Assembly: GCA_950295325.1 (NCBI GenBank)
Contig: OX485806.1
Coordinates: 1,116,001 to 1,180,000 of the forward strand
Length of the DNA: 64,000 nucleotides
Direction: 5' to 3'
Origin: Polytrichum commune
Taxonomy: Eukaryota > Streptophyta > Polytrichopsida > Polytrichales > Polytrichaceae
Below, one piece after another: positions 1 to 11,999 of the stretch. The notes under the pieces are model-generated. The model did not search any database, was not told the DNA's origin, and was given only the letters and a program-made list of their open reading frames with translations. Made by a program: the position numbers and the translations under genes. The first letter of the stretch is position 1; each line of letters starts with the position of its first letter.

Positions 1-560
1 CGGGCCAGGAGCAATGCTCGACCTTGACACAGTCGTGATAACTATGCAACGAAACTTGACTGAACCTTGTGCTATGATTCCATATGGTTCGTTTCCACTA
101 CGGGTTAGGAGACCGCCCATGCAATAAGTTATTAGCCTTCGCCGATCCAAACGTGCCTTGATGAAACACACACTAAATATGTGACACTAATTTCATCGCG
201 TAAAGAAATTTAGTACCACCTTCGCTAATTTGACTCACACACTATTAGCCCACTCTCGCTAAATGGGATAACAAGTGTAGTGGGAAAGAGTAACCATTTA
301 AGACCCATCTACCGTGCATCTATCTCACTAAGAGAGAGTCATGGATGAGTAGATTCCGAAATGTAGATATCCAGTAGATGAGAGTGGCATATTTCTAACC
401 TTCCTAGGTAGATACTGGAAGTGTGCAGACTGTGGAGAAGGAGTATTGTTCCAAGAGTGGATTACGCAAATGTACAGGAGGAGTAGGGAAGGCAGAGGCA
501 GATCTACCCCCGGTGTAGATATTGACCTACCTTGGAGACAGTTCAGCGCGGGGACGGCGG
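1..560. other. Intergenic stretch, no gene seen
   Basis: I see no convincing coding region here. A short phrase at about 285-311 (taaccatttaagacccat and following) recurs at about 62511-62534, just before a TIR element, so part of this stretch is probably a dispersed repeat fragment. Short ORFs on the minus strand are dominated by low-complexity Leu/Ser translation of the adjacent purine tract. Confidence 0.5.
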
Positions 561-574
561 AGTAGCAAACGAGA

Positions 575-588
575 AGGTGAGGAGAGAG

Positions 589-619
<31 letters not shown>

Positions 620-692
620 GAAGGGAGGAGAGAGGGAAAGAGAGAGAGGAGAGAAGGAAAGAGAGAGAGAGAGAGAGCGAGGGTTGGAGGGA
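575..692. repeat. GA-rich microsatellite / purine tract
   Basis: About 120 bases composed almost only of G and A on the plus strand, mostly (GA)n with interspersed AAAG and GGAG units. Open frames through it read as Arg/Glu or Leu/Ser repeats and are artefacts. GA tracts are common in plant promoters and leaders, and this one lies upstream of the PP1 gene. Confidence 0.9.
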
Positions 693-699
693 GGGAAAA

Positions 700-2633
700 C
701 ACCATCGCCGATGTGTGGATGTTGCGCTTTCATCAGATGCGCCGAACATACCTGCGGCTCCCTCACCCGTCTCTCCAGCTCCACAACCAGCCGCTCCTCT
801 CCTGCTGCCGTGAGGAGTCCCGAACAGGACACAATACCCTAGCATCTCGTAAGTATTATGCGCCAAACACATACATGAGATGACATGAAATGAGATGATC
901 ATCCTCTCGCAATCTGCTCTTCCTCCTCCTGCTGCTGCGGCCCCCTCTTCTTCTTCTTTCTCTTCTGTTGAAGAGTCCGTCCTTGTGTCTTGGTAGAAGA
1001 GTCTCTGTGGCGCTGCTGGCCTTGCGATTTATTTGTGCTGTGATCACCGAGGGTTTGTGGTGGTGGAGGTCGCCTGTTTGTCTGTGGTGGTTGAGATTCT
1101 GAGGTTTCAGGTTTAGTGGAGGCCAGTTTTTGTGTTGTGGTAGTGGTCATTGTGTGTACACTTGTATGTTGGTAGTGTATGAGCATGTCGAGGTTTGGGA
1201 GATCTTAGGGGAGTTTTTCCGCTCCGGGAGTTGTTCGCTGATCTTTGCGAACAGGCTGTGTCTGTGACCTCCCCGAACCTTCTTGTACGGAAAACTAACT
1301 GCGCACGTGTAACTGGAGCGAGCGAGCGAGCGACTGTGGTCTCGCGAAGTCTGTGTGTGGATTGATTTTTGGCTGCGGGGGGAGCTTTTGCTACTATTTG
1401 ACATAGTCTGCGCATTTCCGAGTGACTTGTTTTTGTTGCTACAGTTCGGGTGATTTTAATAGGTTGGTTACACTTGTTCGTAGGAAATTTTGTAGTGGTT
1501 CTGCCAGTCTAGAGGTGTCCATTGTTCCGGCAAGGCATGTCTGTGAAACATGTTTGCGACCGTGGTGCCTGAATTTTAGGTCGGGACTGCTGCCGTTCAT
1601 TTCGCGAGAGTGCGGCCGTTATATTTTTGGCAGCCCCACTTCTAACCTAACTGCTTTTGAGACATGTGCAACCCTTGAGTAGCGCTCATACTGAGATGCA
1701 TCCGAGTAGTGGTATCTATCTTTGTTGTTATTGTCATCTTTGCTCTTTTTTGCATAACAACTCTTATCCTCTTCCCCTTCCGTTAGGATTTGTTGGCAAT
1801 CCAATCAATGTTGCAATGTTTCTTATCTATGTGTTGTGCCGCCGTAACTGCTCCTTCCCCTGCCATTTTTCCTTCACCTTCTCCTCATGACTGTGAAGGC
1901 AGGGGGAAGAGGCTTTCCTCTTTGCGTTGATGATGCCAAGGATAATATGCTTGTGGTTTGGTGTAGTTGTTTATGAGATATTTTGTGTACATGGATTTCT
2001 GCCTAATCTCATGTAGAATTCAGTAAGCGCCTGATAGCTTTCTAGTAGTGTATTTGTTATTTCTCGGTGGGCATGGGCTGTAACGTCGCTTATCAATCCC
2101 TCCAGGAGACCATGCTATACTTTCTCTGACGTGTACAGTTAATATACGACTGGAAATGGATTCAATTCCCAAGTATCCTATGAGGAATTGTCAAATACTG
2201 TAAACCCTAAGGTCTCACAGCCCTATCCGCGCTATTCAGCAATGTGACAGTCTCTTTTTTCACGTGTTTTTGCAGCCTTGTTCGGTGAAACGTATCCATA
2301 GTTATGTAATCGTTTAATTCTGTGGTTTTGAGGAGGCACAAAACCCTGAGTTGGCAATCACCTTGAGTTGTACAAAACCCTCATATTGGTTGCCATATTA
2401 ATGCAGTAAGAGGAGTGTGCTAGGTGGCCCTGGATCTGAAGAGGCCTAGTACTTCACTTTTCCCTCTTCATCATTGTTCGTGTTGAATATGTATAGAGGT
2501 TCTTTTCTTACATCTGGGCCTGGTTTTCTGCATCCAGGCTGTTGTGCTTCAGTGGTTGCGTATTGAAGGCAACTGGAGGTGAAGGTGGAGAAAACAAGGG
2601 ACCAAAAGGTGGGGAGAGGTGTGGGGGAGGGGA
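700..2633 (+). other. PP1 promoter and 5' leader region
   Basis: This stretch precedes the PP1 start codon. It holds pyrimidine-rich DNA at about 900-965, a GAGC repeat near 1317-1331 and GC-richer leader-like DNA at 1300-1640. A good acceptor, with a T-rich tract followed by gcatccag, lies near 2538, and the exon running into the PP1 start codon could begin there, so a leader intron is likely. No upstream frame joins the phosphatase frame. The transcription start cannot be fixed from sequence alone. Confidence 0.45.
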
Positions 2634-5600
2634 ATGGACAGCAATATATTAGATGACATTATAGCGCGGCTGCTCGAGGTTCGGACAGGGCGGCCGGGCA
2701 AGCAAGTGCAGCTGTCGGAGGCTGAAATTCGGCAGCTTTGTGTTGCCTCCAAGGACATATTTTTGTCCCAGCCTAACCTCCTCGAGCTTGAAGCCCCAAT
2801 CAAGATTTGTGGTACAGTGTTGTTTTATTCAATCCTTATCGCAGCTTTGCCATATGCCTTTGCGTTTCTCACAATTGGAAAATTGAGTTCATAAGTTCTG
2901 ATGTATTGAAGCTCTATTTGCTCCATCTTTTGAACTGTACACTCTTCTTTAGTAGTAAGTTTTAATAATGCCCCACTTCTCAAATAATTGTTGTTACAAG
3001 GAGAGAGTTTGTGAATCTTGCAGTCTTGAAAGGCATAATCCTGAGTGTCTGAAAATCTCTTTCTTTACATCATGTATCTTCACTTGAATTCAGTACTTCT
3101 AGAAGAATATTTTACCTGAGAGTTAATGTTGCAAAATGTAACCCTTAATTCTCACAGGTGACCAAAATGGTCACTGTTTTTGGAACCATGTGAACTACTG
3201 AAGGGTTGAATGTCATTGGTGACTGTAAGCAATCCTGAATGGCTAGGGTGATTTGCCATTATTGGACATATGTGCATGTGTTTCTCTTTTCCACTCCATT
3301 TTTTTTGGATCCCAGTTTTCCTGGAAGGCCTCTGGCACACAACCTTGACCTATGCCAGATATGTCTCATTCTGCTTCATCTCTTGATTTTTATTTCAGCA
3401 TATAACTCTTTGATTTCTGGATTGGTTACCTCTCATGACTTTTGTCTTTTTTCTACCTCAGGGTTTGGGCTTATGATTCCTAGTCTCCTTGTGTTGTAAT
3501 TGAGTTCTTAGTGCACATGGTATACAACAGTTTTTTTGCATCTACCCTTTATCTCTAGAGCCGTGTCAGAAATTCAAGACAAGGATCCAGGGTTGGGAAG
3601 TCATGAACTCAGTAGGAATGTTGTAAGGTGTCTTCTTCCATGGAGATTGTTGTGGATGGCCACTGGTCAAATGACTTGCCACCATTCTGCTACCGCTGCA
3701 TGTGTGATTTGTTTATTATAGTTGCTGATTGCTGCCTTATGTTTGCTTTAGCTTAATCATGCAACTATAAAAGTCTTGGAACAATGACCTCCTGATTGTG
3801 CTTTATTTCTTTTCTTTATTTGTAAGTAGTATTTGAACATCTATACTTGCAAAGATGTTACTTTTTGGTGCAAGTTGGTATTGACTGTTGGGCTCTGGTT
3901 TGATGGTTCAGGTGATATTCATGGACAATATTCAGACCTCTTGAGGTTGTTTGAATATGGAGGCTTCCCACCAGAAGCAAACTACTTGTTTCTAGGGGAC
4001 TATGTGGATCGAGGAAAGCAGAGTCTAGAAACCATCTGCCTTCTTCTGGCTTATAAGATCAAGTACCCAGAAAACTTCTTTTTGTTGAGAGGTAACCATG
4101 AATGCGCATCAATCAATCGAATATACGGCTTCTATGATGAATGTAAACGTCGGTTCAACATACGATTGTGGAAGACATTTACAGATTGTTTCAACTGCTT
4201 GCCGGTGGCTGCTTTGATTGATGAGAAGATCCTTTGCATGCATGGAGGCCTATCTCCTGACCTCAAAAACCTGGACCAGATAAAGAAGATTGCGCGGCCA
4301 ACAGATGTTCCTGATGCTGGCTTGTTATGTGATCTCCTATGGGCAGACCCTGACAAGGATGTGACAGGTTGGGGAGATAATGACCGGGGAGTCTCGTTTA
4401 CATTTGGTCCAGACACAGTTGGGGAGTTCTTGCAAAAGCACGACTTGGATCTTATCTGCCGAGCACATCAGGTACTCAAAGAAGGCTACCATGAAACATT
4501 TCCTCAGTTATGGAGGGTGTTATGGGAAAAATAACTATTTTGTATGTATCTAAAAAAGTAGTGAAAGGAATGAATCTGTGTACCTTTATGTGCTCAGGTA
4601 TGATTGTCCAGGTGGGGCCGTAAAATTCGAATTTCTAAACCAAAGAGATCATTCTTTTAAGTCATTTTCTCATGAGTGTATCACATGATTTATGTACTAT
4701 GAGTGTGCATGCCAGTGAGTGGAACGAATTTCCAAGGAAGAAGACCAGTCTTAGCTGCATGAGTTTCTGATTAAGATTTTTGTCCATCTGTTTTAACCTA
4801 TTGACTCCAATATCTTCTCTAGTGCTAGTGAATTTGAGATCTTCAGATTTTGTAATTTATAGAAGCTCATGAAATCAATACTCATGCTTTACAATTGGAT
4901 ACAAATATTGTACTTTTTATTTGCCCTCAGACATGGTGGACTGTCTTGCAGGTCGTGGAGGATGGCTATGAATTTTTTGCAAAGCGCCAGCTTGTCACTA
5001 TATTCTCTGCCCCTAATTATTGTGGTGAATTCGACAATGCGGGGGCAATGATGAGCGTCGATGATACTCTAATGTGTTCGTTTCAAATCTTAAAGCCTGC
5101 TGAGAAAAAACAATCAAAGTTTGTTACGTATGGCAACAATGCCTCACGACCTGGGACTCCACCACGTGCAGTCAAGGTCAGTGTACACTCCATAGTTTTG
5201 TTTTCTGAAGATAGTGTAGGTTCTCTGGTTTTATAAAAAAATGTGTCTAGGATGTATCCTGCATGTGGTTGTTCTTGTGCTGCACATGAAGCCACTCTCA
5301 GGGTTACTCTGACCAGAAATATACTCTTGCACACATACTATAATCAGTGATTTGATGTCTATGGTGTTGGATGTGTGTTTCGTTGGTGTGGGACAGGGAT
5401 GATGCCAGATGCTGGCCTTGAGCGTGAGATATCAAAGTTATAAATGTAAGCACCTTTGAAGCTGAGGCCTTATCCTCTTGAGGCCCTGCTATGGGCTATT
5501 CCTTGCTACATTGCAAACCTGAGCACGCATAATACCCAAGTAAAGGTTAGTGGGAAACACGCCGACACATAAGTTGTATACTCTAATCGAACCTCTTTTC

Positions 5601-5655
5601 TGTTCAGGGGTTGCAGCAACTGAGTGTGGGTTTGCTGGTTGGAACAGCCATCTGA
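2634..5655 (+). CDS. Ser/Thr protein phosphatase PP1 catalytic subunit (TOPP type)
   Basis: This is a type-1 protein phosphatase, a metal-dependent Ser/Thr phosphatase of cytoplasm and nucleus that works with regulatory subunits. I read exons 2634-2811, 3912-4471, 4952-5176 and probably 5608-5655, all with GT-AG borders and matching phases, giving about 336 aa. The catalytic motifs are complete: GDIHG (D61, H63), GDYVDRG (D89), LRGNHE (N121), HGG (H170) and RAHQ (H245), followed by the [11 protein letters not shown] block. The numbering runs three below the mammalian enzyme throughout, so the fold has no internal gap. The start is the ATG at 2634, because the open frame before it begins only at a GTG. 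The last exon is less certain. If intron 3 is retained, the frame ends at 5236 with a different 19-residue tail. An AG at 5396 would give only Gly then stop. The identification is very firm and the C-terminus moderate. Confidence 0.93.
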
Positions 5656-7380
5656 AGGGGTTTACTTAGCAGTTCACTGCGCAGCTGGAGTTTTGTGGCC
5701 AGCAGAAAGTCAAGCATGATCTCTGAGACACACATACACACACATGTATGCATCCAATGCACACACAAACATAGTAGCTTTAGTATTTGGGGGAGCTGGA
5801 TGGGTTTTGTTGGGAGTGCGGAGGCACAGATTTCTTAGCTCTGTAAGCTTGCTAAAGCAAGAGATTTGCTAGGGTGGTGAGTTGGGAACGTTGGGGGTGT
5901 GAAATGTCTGATGCAGGCGGCCTGGAGCGTAGCAATTATGGCATTTGTAGTATGGTGCATTAGGGAGCGCAAGCACCCCGTTTCAAGTCACATCACCTCA
6001 TTTTACGTTAGTCAAGCTTTCCGCTTTGACCTGTAGTTGAGGTTCGCAGTCTGCTTGACTGAAGTGTCTGTATCTTGTTAATCTTCCTGCCTTATGCCCT
6101 GTCCCACCTGACTTCCGAATCTCTCAGCTCTTGTACATTGGCTATACTGCTCCATGTCACATGATGCCCTTTGCTCAAGCTCCTTTTGTTACCGCCTGCC
6201 TCTTGACAATGTCCTTGTTCAAAGAGATTTAGTCAATATTATGTTTTTACCCTCAACTGTCTGATACACCACAGGGTGCTGATTACTTAGTGTCCTACAT
6301 GATGTTAATTGTGGGTCGTTTTGATCCAAGTTTCCTCAAGAAGTTTCAATTTGTAGTGTCTGCATCTGGTGGCATGGTTCGTCTTGTGACTTACTAGCAA
6401 CGACAGCAGAAATATAGCGGAAGAGCATGCTCTATAGAATTTGAAGACATAAATTCAGGAGCACCTTGTATCTAGCTAGGTGGTTATTAATTTTCTGAGC
6501 TGGATCTGGTAAACACAGAAAGTAGGTGTGCGTATTTCGGTTATCCACTTAAACTGGAGTGCAATAAGTGGGGTGCGGATCTATAATGGGAATTCAAAAT
6601 GCCATATGAAAGAGGTTGGACCACGTGCACAAAGTTTGTTGTATGTTAAATAGGATCTGCACCTTGATAATGAAGTAGATACTCATGTGAGACCCGGGAA
6701 TGAAGGGCAAATGATTTTTCTGATTGTAAATGGGCAATCATCCTCATTAACCACGTGCTGAACACCTTACAGCAACTGAATAAATGCTGAGAAGTATCTC
6801 TGTCCTGTTTCCATTATTGGAATTGATATACTGAGTCAATACCCTTTGAAAGGATTTCAGACATTAGTAAATGATAGTGGCTACGGCTTGAATTGGATAT
6901 ACTAATCTCGTGTTTCCTATCCAAGGAGAAGTAGGCTAGTTTGAAAATGTATCCATTTGAGACCCGTCTACCTTGTGTTCAGAACTTTACTTCACCAACT
7001 TTACTTTACAGAGTTAGGCTTCCATGCTCTTTTCACCATACAATTGTCTAGAATGGTTAACAAGATTTGAGCATGTAGTCCAATCTCTTCTAGACACATG
7101 TCTGTTCTTAGAGCAACACCTAACGTCTGAAATACAGGTATTTGTCCATACGACCATGATGTAATGGCAATGGTTTTGAACAATGCAGCGTCTCATGAGG
7201 ATGACATTGGTTGCATCTACATAAGATTGTCGTTCATAATTCAAGTCTTGGAAATTAAATTCCTACTTGGGGCTGGATTGAGGGCCGGTCCGAACACTTG
7301 GACAATTTCTAAACTACACTCTGCAATGGTGTCTTGCTCTCGTTATACTCAGCTATGGTGTTGGGTTTGATGTCTCCGCT
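5656..7380. other. PP1 3' flank and intergenic DNA
   Basis: The first part is probably PP1 3' UTR. It contains a CA-rich run near 5727-5770. The rest is unremarkable AT-rich DNA. ORFs of 60-76 codons around 7000-7370 match nothing I know and overlap on both strands, so I do not call genes. Confidence 0.5.
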
Positions 7381-7394
7381 TCAAAAGCTCCCTC

Positions 7395-7752
7395 ACCACA
7401 GGCTCGTGCCCCTTCTCCACAGAATAGTGGAGCGGCGCGCCGATCCCCGAGTTTGTCTGCGGCATTGACGCCACCTTCCTAAACATTCCATCTGATGGAT
7501 TATTACTGCAACAACGCTCTGACGATTTCTAAGTTCCCAATGTCGGCGACAAAATTGAATACAACGGCGTCTTCTCACTCTCTCCAACGGCATTCATATC
7601 TATAATGCCTCCGAAGCCAAGAGCCTGTATCTCCACGTCCTCGAGTTTCTCCTCCTCAATGGCTGTGACGGTGACCTCCCGTCGTCCGGGTTTATGAGAA
7701 TTGCCTTCACAAGGATTCAGTGTCCCAACAACGTCATCATAAGGTTCTCATG
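7395..7752 (+). pseudogene. GC-rich coding relic, family not recognised
   Basis: About 350 bases are richer in GC than their surroundings and have a codon-like texture, but the frame is interrupted. One piece starting near 7450 reads toward IPSDGLLLQQRSDDF and then meets a stop, after which the same frame continues VPNVGDKIEYNGVF. A second piece in another frame reads YNASEAKSLYLHVLEFLLL and runs to a TGA at about 7750. This pattern suggests a decayed exon of a host gene. I do not recognise the family and assign no function. Confidence 0.35.
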
Positions 7753-7759
7753 AACATAA

Positions 7760-8270
7760 TCTACCATCCGACCATGAATTCAAAATAATACCCTTGCACA
7801 AGCACCCTGTGGCGAGTTTCGCAACACAACCTGCGACTCGTCAAAATGAACGTGCCTTCAGCATCTCCTCAAGACATGCACGCATCAAGTCAAAATTACT
7901 CCAACAGATGGCCATTCTGCGCAATCCGTGACCTGGACTTGGCGGCAACCCTGTAACCAAAAAAACCACACGGACCCTCTTATCGATTAAAGAAATTGGC
8001 TTATAACAAATCAAATGTGTCCCTCTGCCTCTTCTCCCTCTCTCAGAAAGACAAGACACCTAACCTTGCAGATTGGTGACGAAATATGCAGACAAGTCAC
8101 TGACCTAGGACACGCTTTCCTGCTGCCATCACAATGATTCTCTGTTTAGTTAGAAATGTTCCCATAGACATTAGAGTGGTCTGTTAGCCTGAGGTTCTAG
8201 TAGACCATTGCAACCGATAGCGAAAATATATGCAAGCGTGTACCGGAGGAATTCAAACCCTTGGTGACAA
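7760..8270. other. Intergenic, no gene seen
   Basis: This is mixed-composition DNA after the coding relic. A minus-strand frame at 7841-8059 has no recognisable motif. Nothing else stands out. Confidence 0.4.
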
Positions 8271-8274
8271 AGAT

Positions 8275-9150
8275 GGCGATGGATGCCACAAAGGAATTAG
8301 CTCCACAGAAGAATATTTTCATGCTTTTCGATTGGAAAAATATGCTCTACGTTGCTTGATGCCTATACTGCATTTTGTGAATTCTCTCATTGTGTTTGTA
8401 CATAGTCTAGCATGCTACATTGTGGATTTTATCTGTGTAGTAAAGATTAGAAAAGGTACTCTATATCAATTGTATGTAGAACCAACATTTTCTTTCCATG
8501 AAGAGGAGTTCAGTACCTTTAGGTCATTGGTAGATGAAACATCTACAATGATTGATTAAGAGTGGGTGATTTGTTGGAATCGTGAGGAGGTAGAGAAGCA
8601 TTTCCCATATTAGGAGGTCATGTGTGTGTTGGGCATATGCTACCCCCAAGACTAGCTAATTGATACATTCGAGGCTACATATCCCATGCATACATATCCC
8701 ATAGTGCAACATTGAAAGTTGTGGGTACTTGTGGATGTTGAGACCGAAGATGCTAAGGAATGGGTACCTCCACCCCTTGATATCTGCAACCTTGAGCTCC
8801 AAAACTCCTCCTTCAAAATCACCATGATATTGTTCGCTCAAACTGCCATGTCTTTACCCATGACCAAAAACTCAATGTCCCAGCTTTAGGGCAAGGTTTC
8901 TAGCAATGCCTTTATTTCATCAAAGCTCTTTGAGATCATGAAAGTTACCGAGATTGCCCACATCCAAGTGTTGTACAGTGTGGAAAATAAGAGAGCATTC
9001 AACTTTTTGTCGTTTTTCAAGAGCAAGTTGAGGCTTACAAATCATCTAGACTCTGTGGTCCGTTTGTTCATACAAGAATTCTACACCTTGAACACATTCC
9101 CTTACCAAGTAGCGATATCATATTGGAAAGCTTAAAGGGTTCACTATGGA
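8275..9150 (+). pseudogene. hAT-superfamily transposase relic (C-terminal part)
   Basis: The open piece at 8938-9135 encodes a stretch typical of the C-terminal hAT transposase region: SVENKRAFNFLSFFKSKLR, then TNHLDSVVRLFIQEFYTLNTFPYQVAISYW. The usual family pattern is a histidine-leucine-aspartate core followed by a Phe-Tyr-Thr-Leu and a Phe-Pro-Tyr motif. Upstream DNA from about 8275 is a weaker, interrupted continuation. There is no intact transposase and no paired terminal repeats were found. Such relics could come from the autonomous source of the hAT-type short elements elsewhere in the window, but that link is inference. Confidence 0.5.
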
Positions 9151-10320
9151 AAACATAGATGAGTTCTAATGTATGCTACTACAACTAGTTTCTAAATGTA
9201 GTGGTAGTGGATCTATGCATAGGTAAGGGCCAAATAGCAACAACTAAGTAGTGGCTTGGGAAATGAAGGACTAGTGCACTTTTAGTTCTATGAGTGGTAC
9301 CCGATGTATTGAACCTGCCCTCAATTTTTGGAACATGACAAGGGAGGGCATAAGTCCTTCATGACCATTAGTGTAAGGTGTAGTGACTATATTTGGTTGG
9401 AGCCGTTGAAGGAAGATGTTAGCACATGTCATGTCTTTAGATAACTAGTTTTGTTTAGATGATGGAAGGATTATGCTAATGTGTGGTTTTCCAGGACGTT
9501 CCACACTACATAGGCAAGGTCGAATGACCAGGGTTGAATTCCCTTATTGAGCAAGTTTTTGAGCACGCTAATTTTTACATGTAGCCATATTTATTTATTT
9601 ATCATTATGTTAATCATATTTACATCAACAATTGAGGAGTTGGAGGCCACATGCTAGCTCACATTGCCATAAGATAGCCTAATACATGCCCCACAAAAAA
9701 AAATGTATATTCACATACGTATACCTAGTAAGACCTCTTGTCGCATTTGCAATATAGTAAGACATCCCACATCTCTAGCTAAGTCTCCTTCAACCTCACT
9801 CAATGCGCCTCAAAAGCTAGCAGATGGATGGGCCAGGAGCCAATGAATAGACCCATTTCTTTCAATTAAAAATTTATTGGTAAAAGAGGCAACTCAAGTG
9901 CACATACACATCAATGCTCCTAGTGCACCTCCTCTTCCCAAAAGTGGCTAGAGTTTAAAACTTGTCAACTCTCGTGAACCTTGTGATTTTATCAACAAGT
10001 CGACTACGCTCATGCTCCTTGTGCAAATTATTGGTGTTATCGTAGAATGTACTTGTGCTGTTCTTGCAACAATTGCAATCCTGGTGCATTCTTTGATCAT
10101 AACTAGCACCTCCCGTTTCCACATTCAGCTAGAATCGGCAGCTAATTGCGTAATCTATTATCATTGAATTATGTGTTGAATCTCCTTAGTTTCAGTCCAC
10201 TGTCCGTTTGCAACAATTGCAAATTATCTGACGCAACCCCTTGCACAATTTGCACCATTGAATGTGTTGACTCTCCTGAATTAGTTCCAGTCCACTTCTG
10301 ATTTTGCAACTACACTTGAC
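9151..10320. other. AT-rich intergenic DNA with a short local duplication
   Basis: I see no coding region. Around 10160-10310 an imprecise direct repeat of about 100 bases can be seen: two versions of a segment with tgttga, ctcct, tccagtccact and ttgcaac. The rest is AT-rich and featureless. Confidence 0.4.
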
Positions 10321-10329
10321 AATTATGCT

Positions 10330-10605
10330 GAAGCACTATGGTCATCGAGTCGGGCAAGGGGTCTTGGAGCTCCTGGGATTGAAAGAAGAGGAAGACTCAG
10401 ACATCAATCTAACAACGCTCAACCCAAGGGCGCTCCAGAACATACACCTGAGCCACAAATTCAACATCAGGTAGCATGATGATGGGTGTTTTCCTGAACG
10501 AGACCCTCAAATGCGTCTTCCTGTCAAACGCATTCGACACGATGCTCAATTTGCATCAATTTGCGTCAACTGGTGGTCACACTCCACACACAACCAAAGG
10601 CTGAG
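10330..10605 (+). pseudogene. Coding-like relic, family not recognised
   Basis: The stretch reads LELLGLKEEEDSDINLTTL and then NPRALQNIHLSHKFNIR before a stop. A second frame starting with MMMGVFLNETLKCVF runs to a TGA at about 10604. Composition and charge pattern resemble a real protein rather than random translation, but the frame is broken and I cannot name the family. It sits directly left of a TIR element. Confidence 0.3.
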
Positions 10606-10664
10606 GAGGTTGTGGATCGCCTACACGGGCTTCACCTTCACAACGGGCCTCGCAAGAGGCACTA

Positions 10665-11085
10665 AGGTAGAAATACCATAACCCGTGAAAATAAGGTGAT
10701 TCGCATTCAAGATCCGGTCTCACAATCATGAGATAATTTTCCAAGATAGACGAGAAGGATTCATGAAGAATGCAAGTTGTTTCATATTTTTCGGCCCTAT
10801 ACAAAAATGCCTACAATTTTTCAAAGTGGAAAGTTGTCCAACCCCCTACTCGTTCACTAGATTCTCCCTACACCGAACACGGTACTCCGCATTTCCATAC
10901 AGAACATCGCCTAAATCGGTTACCTCATGAGTACATTAACACTTGACTCCCATTGGCTACACTAAGTGTACACGCATTGAAGTTGCCGCCGAGCCATGAT
11001 CAGTTTTAGAAATGGCACTTCACCATTATGACAGCGGTCTAGTGCACGGCTAGAGGGTGGGTAACGGGTTATGGTATTTCTACCT
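10665..11085. mobile_element. TA-target TIR element, copy A (non-autonomous)
   Basis: This is a 421-bp element. The left end AGGTAGAAATACCATAACCC is matched in inverse at the right end (GGGTTATGGTATTTCTACCT), and TA flanks each side as a probable two-base target duplication. That target and the size fit a mariner-like non-autonomous element. It has no transposase frame. Two more copies lie at 42505-43161 and 58439-58888, the latter in the opposite internal orientation. This copy is the empty-site reference for the insertion seen in copy B. Confidence 0.8.
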
Positions 11086-11089
11086 TATG

Positions 11090-11990
11090 TGCCTTTGGGG
11101 GGGGGGTCTTCAAAACAACGGTGAACGTGGTTTGCCTAGGGTAGGCTGATTTTGTGACAGCCACAAGGCAAGTGGGTTTCAATTTGTTGTTATTTGAATT
11201 CAGAGCCGTGATTGTAATCAAAGAACGGTTGGACATATTCTTCCATACTAGTGGGGTTTAGGGTGTGCAAAGCATCATAAACTCCGCATCCAACGTCTCT
11301 AGGCAGCTGTACATCTTGGGTTTCTTCTCAAAGAAATAGTCCCCCATCATTGGGCCTCAGACACTCCTCATGCCCCGTGCTCGTGCCCATGCGCACTGAC
11401 CAATCGCACACTCTCGGAATAAATACCGAAGTCTCGAAAATTGTTGTCGTTCTGAGGGCGAATAGAGCCCGACAAGCCCAACAATCTGATCAACCCTTTT
11501 TCTCTTGATTTGGACCAATTTTGAGACAGCTATCGTAATCCGCGCACACCCTGGTTACCGCCATAGGTCTCAAGTGTGGGTTTAGAGCATACCCCCGCCT
11601 GGGAGATTGTAGTCGGGGTTGCTAACAAGCCCGTGATGGCTATGGCTTCCCCGGTGATTGGAGTAGGAATGGAAGGCAATCTCGGGATTCTAGCAGCATA
11701 TACAACAACCGATCGAACCCATAAACATGCGTTGAGGAGGAATTTTCACAATACTCCTCCTGAGACCTCGTCATTTCCCATGGTTGAACAAAGAAGAAGC
11801 TTTAGAAGGTGAAGGTAAGGCCCTACAGCTGGGGCATTTCATGCATGAGGACTCGCTTGAGGGCCTTAGCGAGCGTAAAGCCCTACCGCAAATTTTGTTC
11901 ACTAGATTTACATGAAATGAAATGAAATTGATTTTAGGATTTGGGAAGCCAAAAAACTAATGGGACTGAAAGTACATTATGATGGTTTCA
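11090..11990. other. Intergenic, no gene seen
   Basis: This begins with a G homopolymer near 11096-11106. A 78-codon frame at 11576-11812 has no recognisable motif. Composition is mixed and no terminal repeats were found. Confidence 0.4.
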
Positions 11991-11999
11991 AGCCGGCTA

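Noticed and set aside
328-902. Several overlapping open frames of 93-125 codons on both strands
   Set aside because: They translate the GA/CT microsatellite into Arg-Glu or Leu-Ser repeats; no motif, and frames overlap on all strands.
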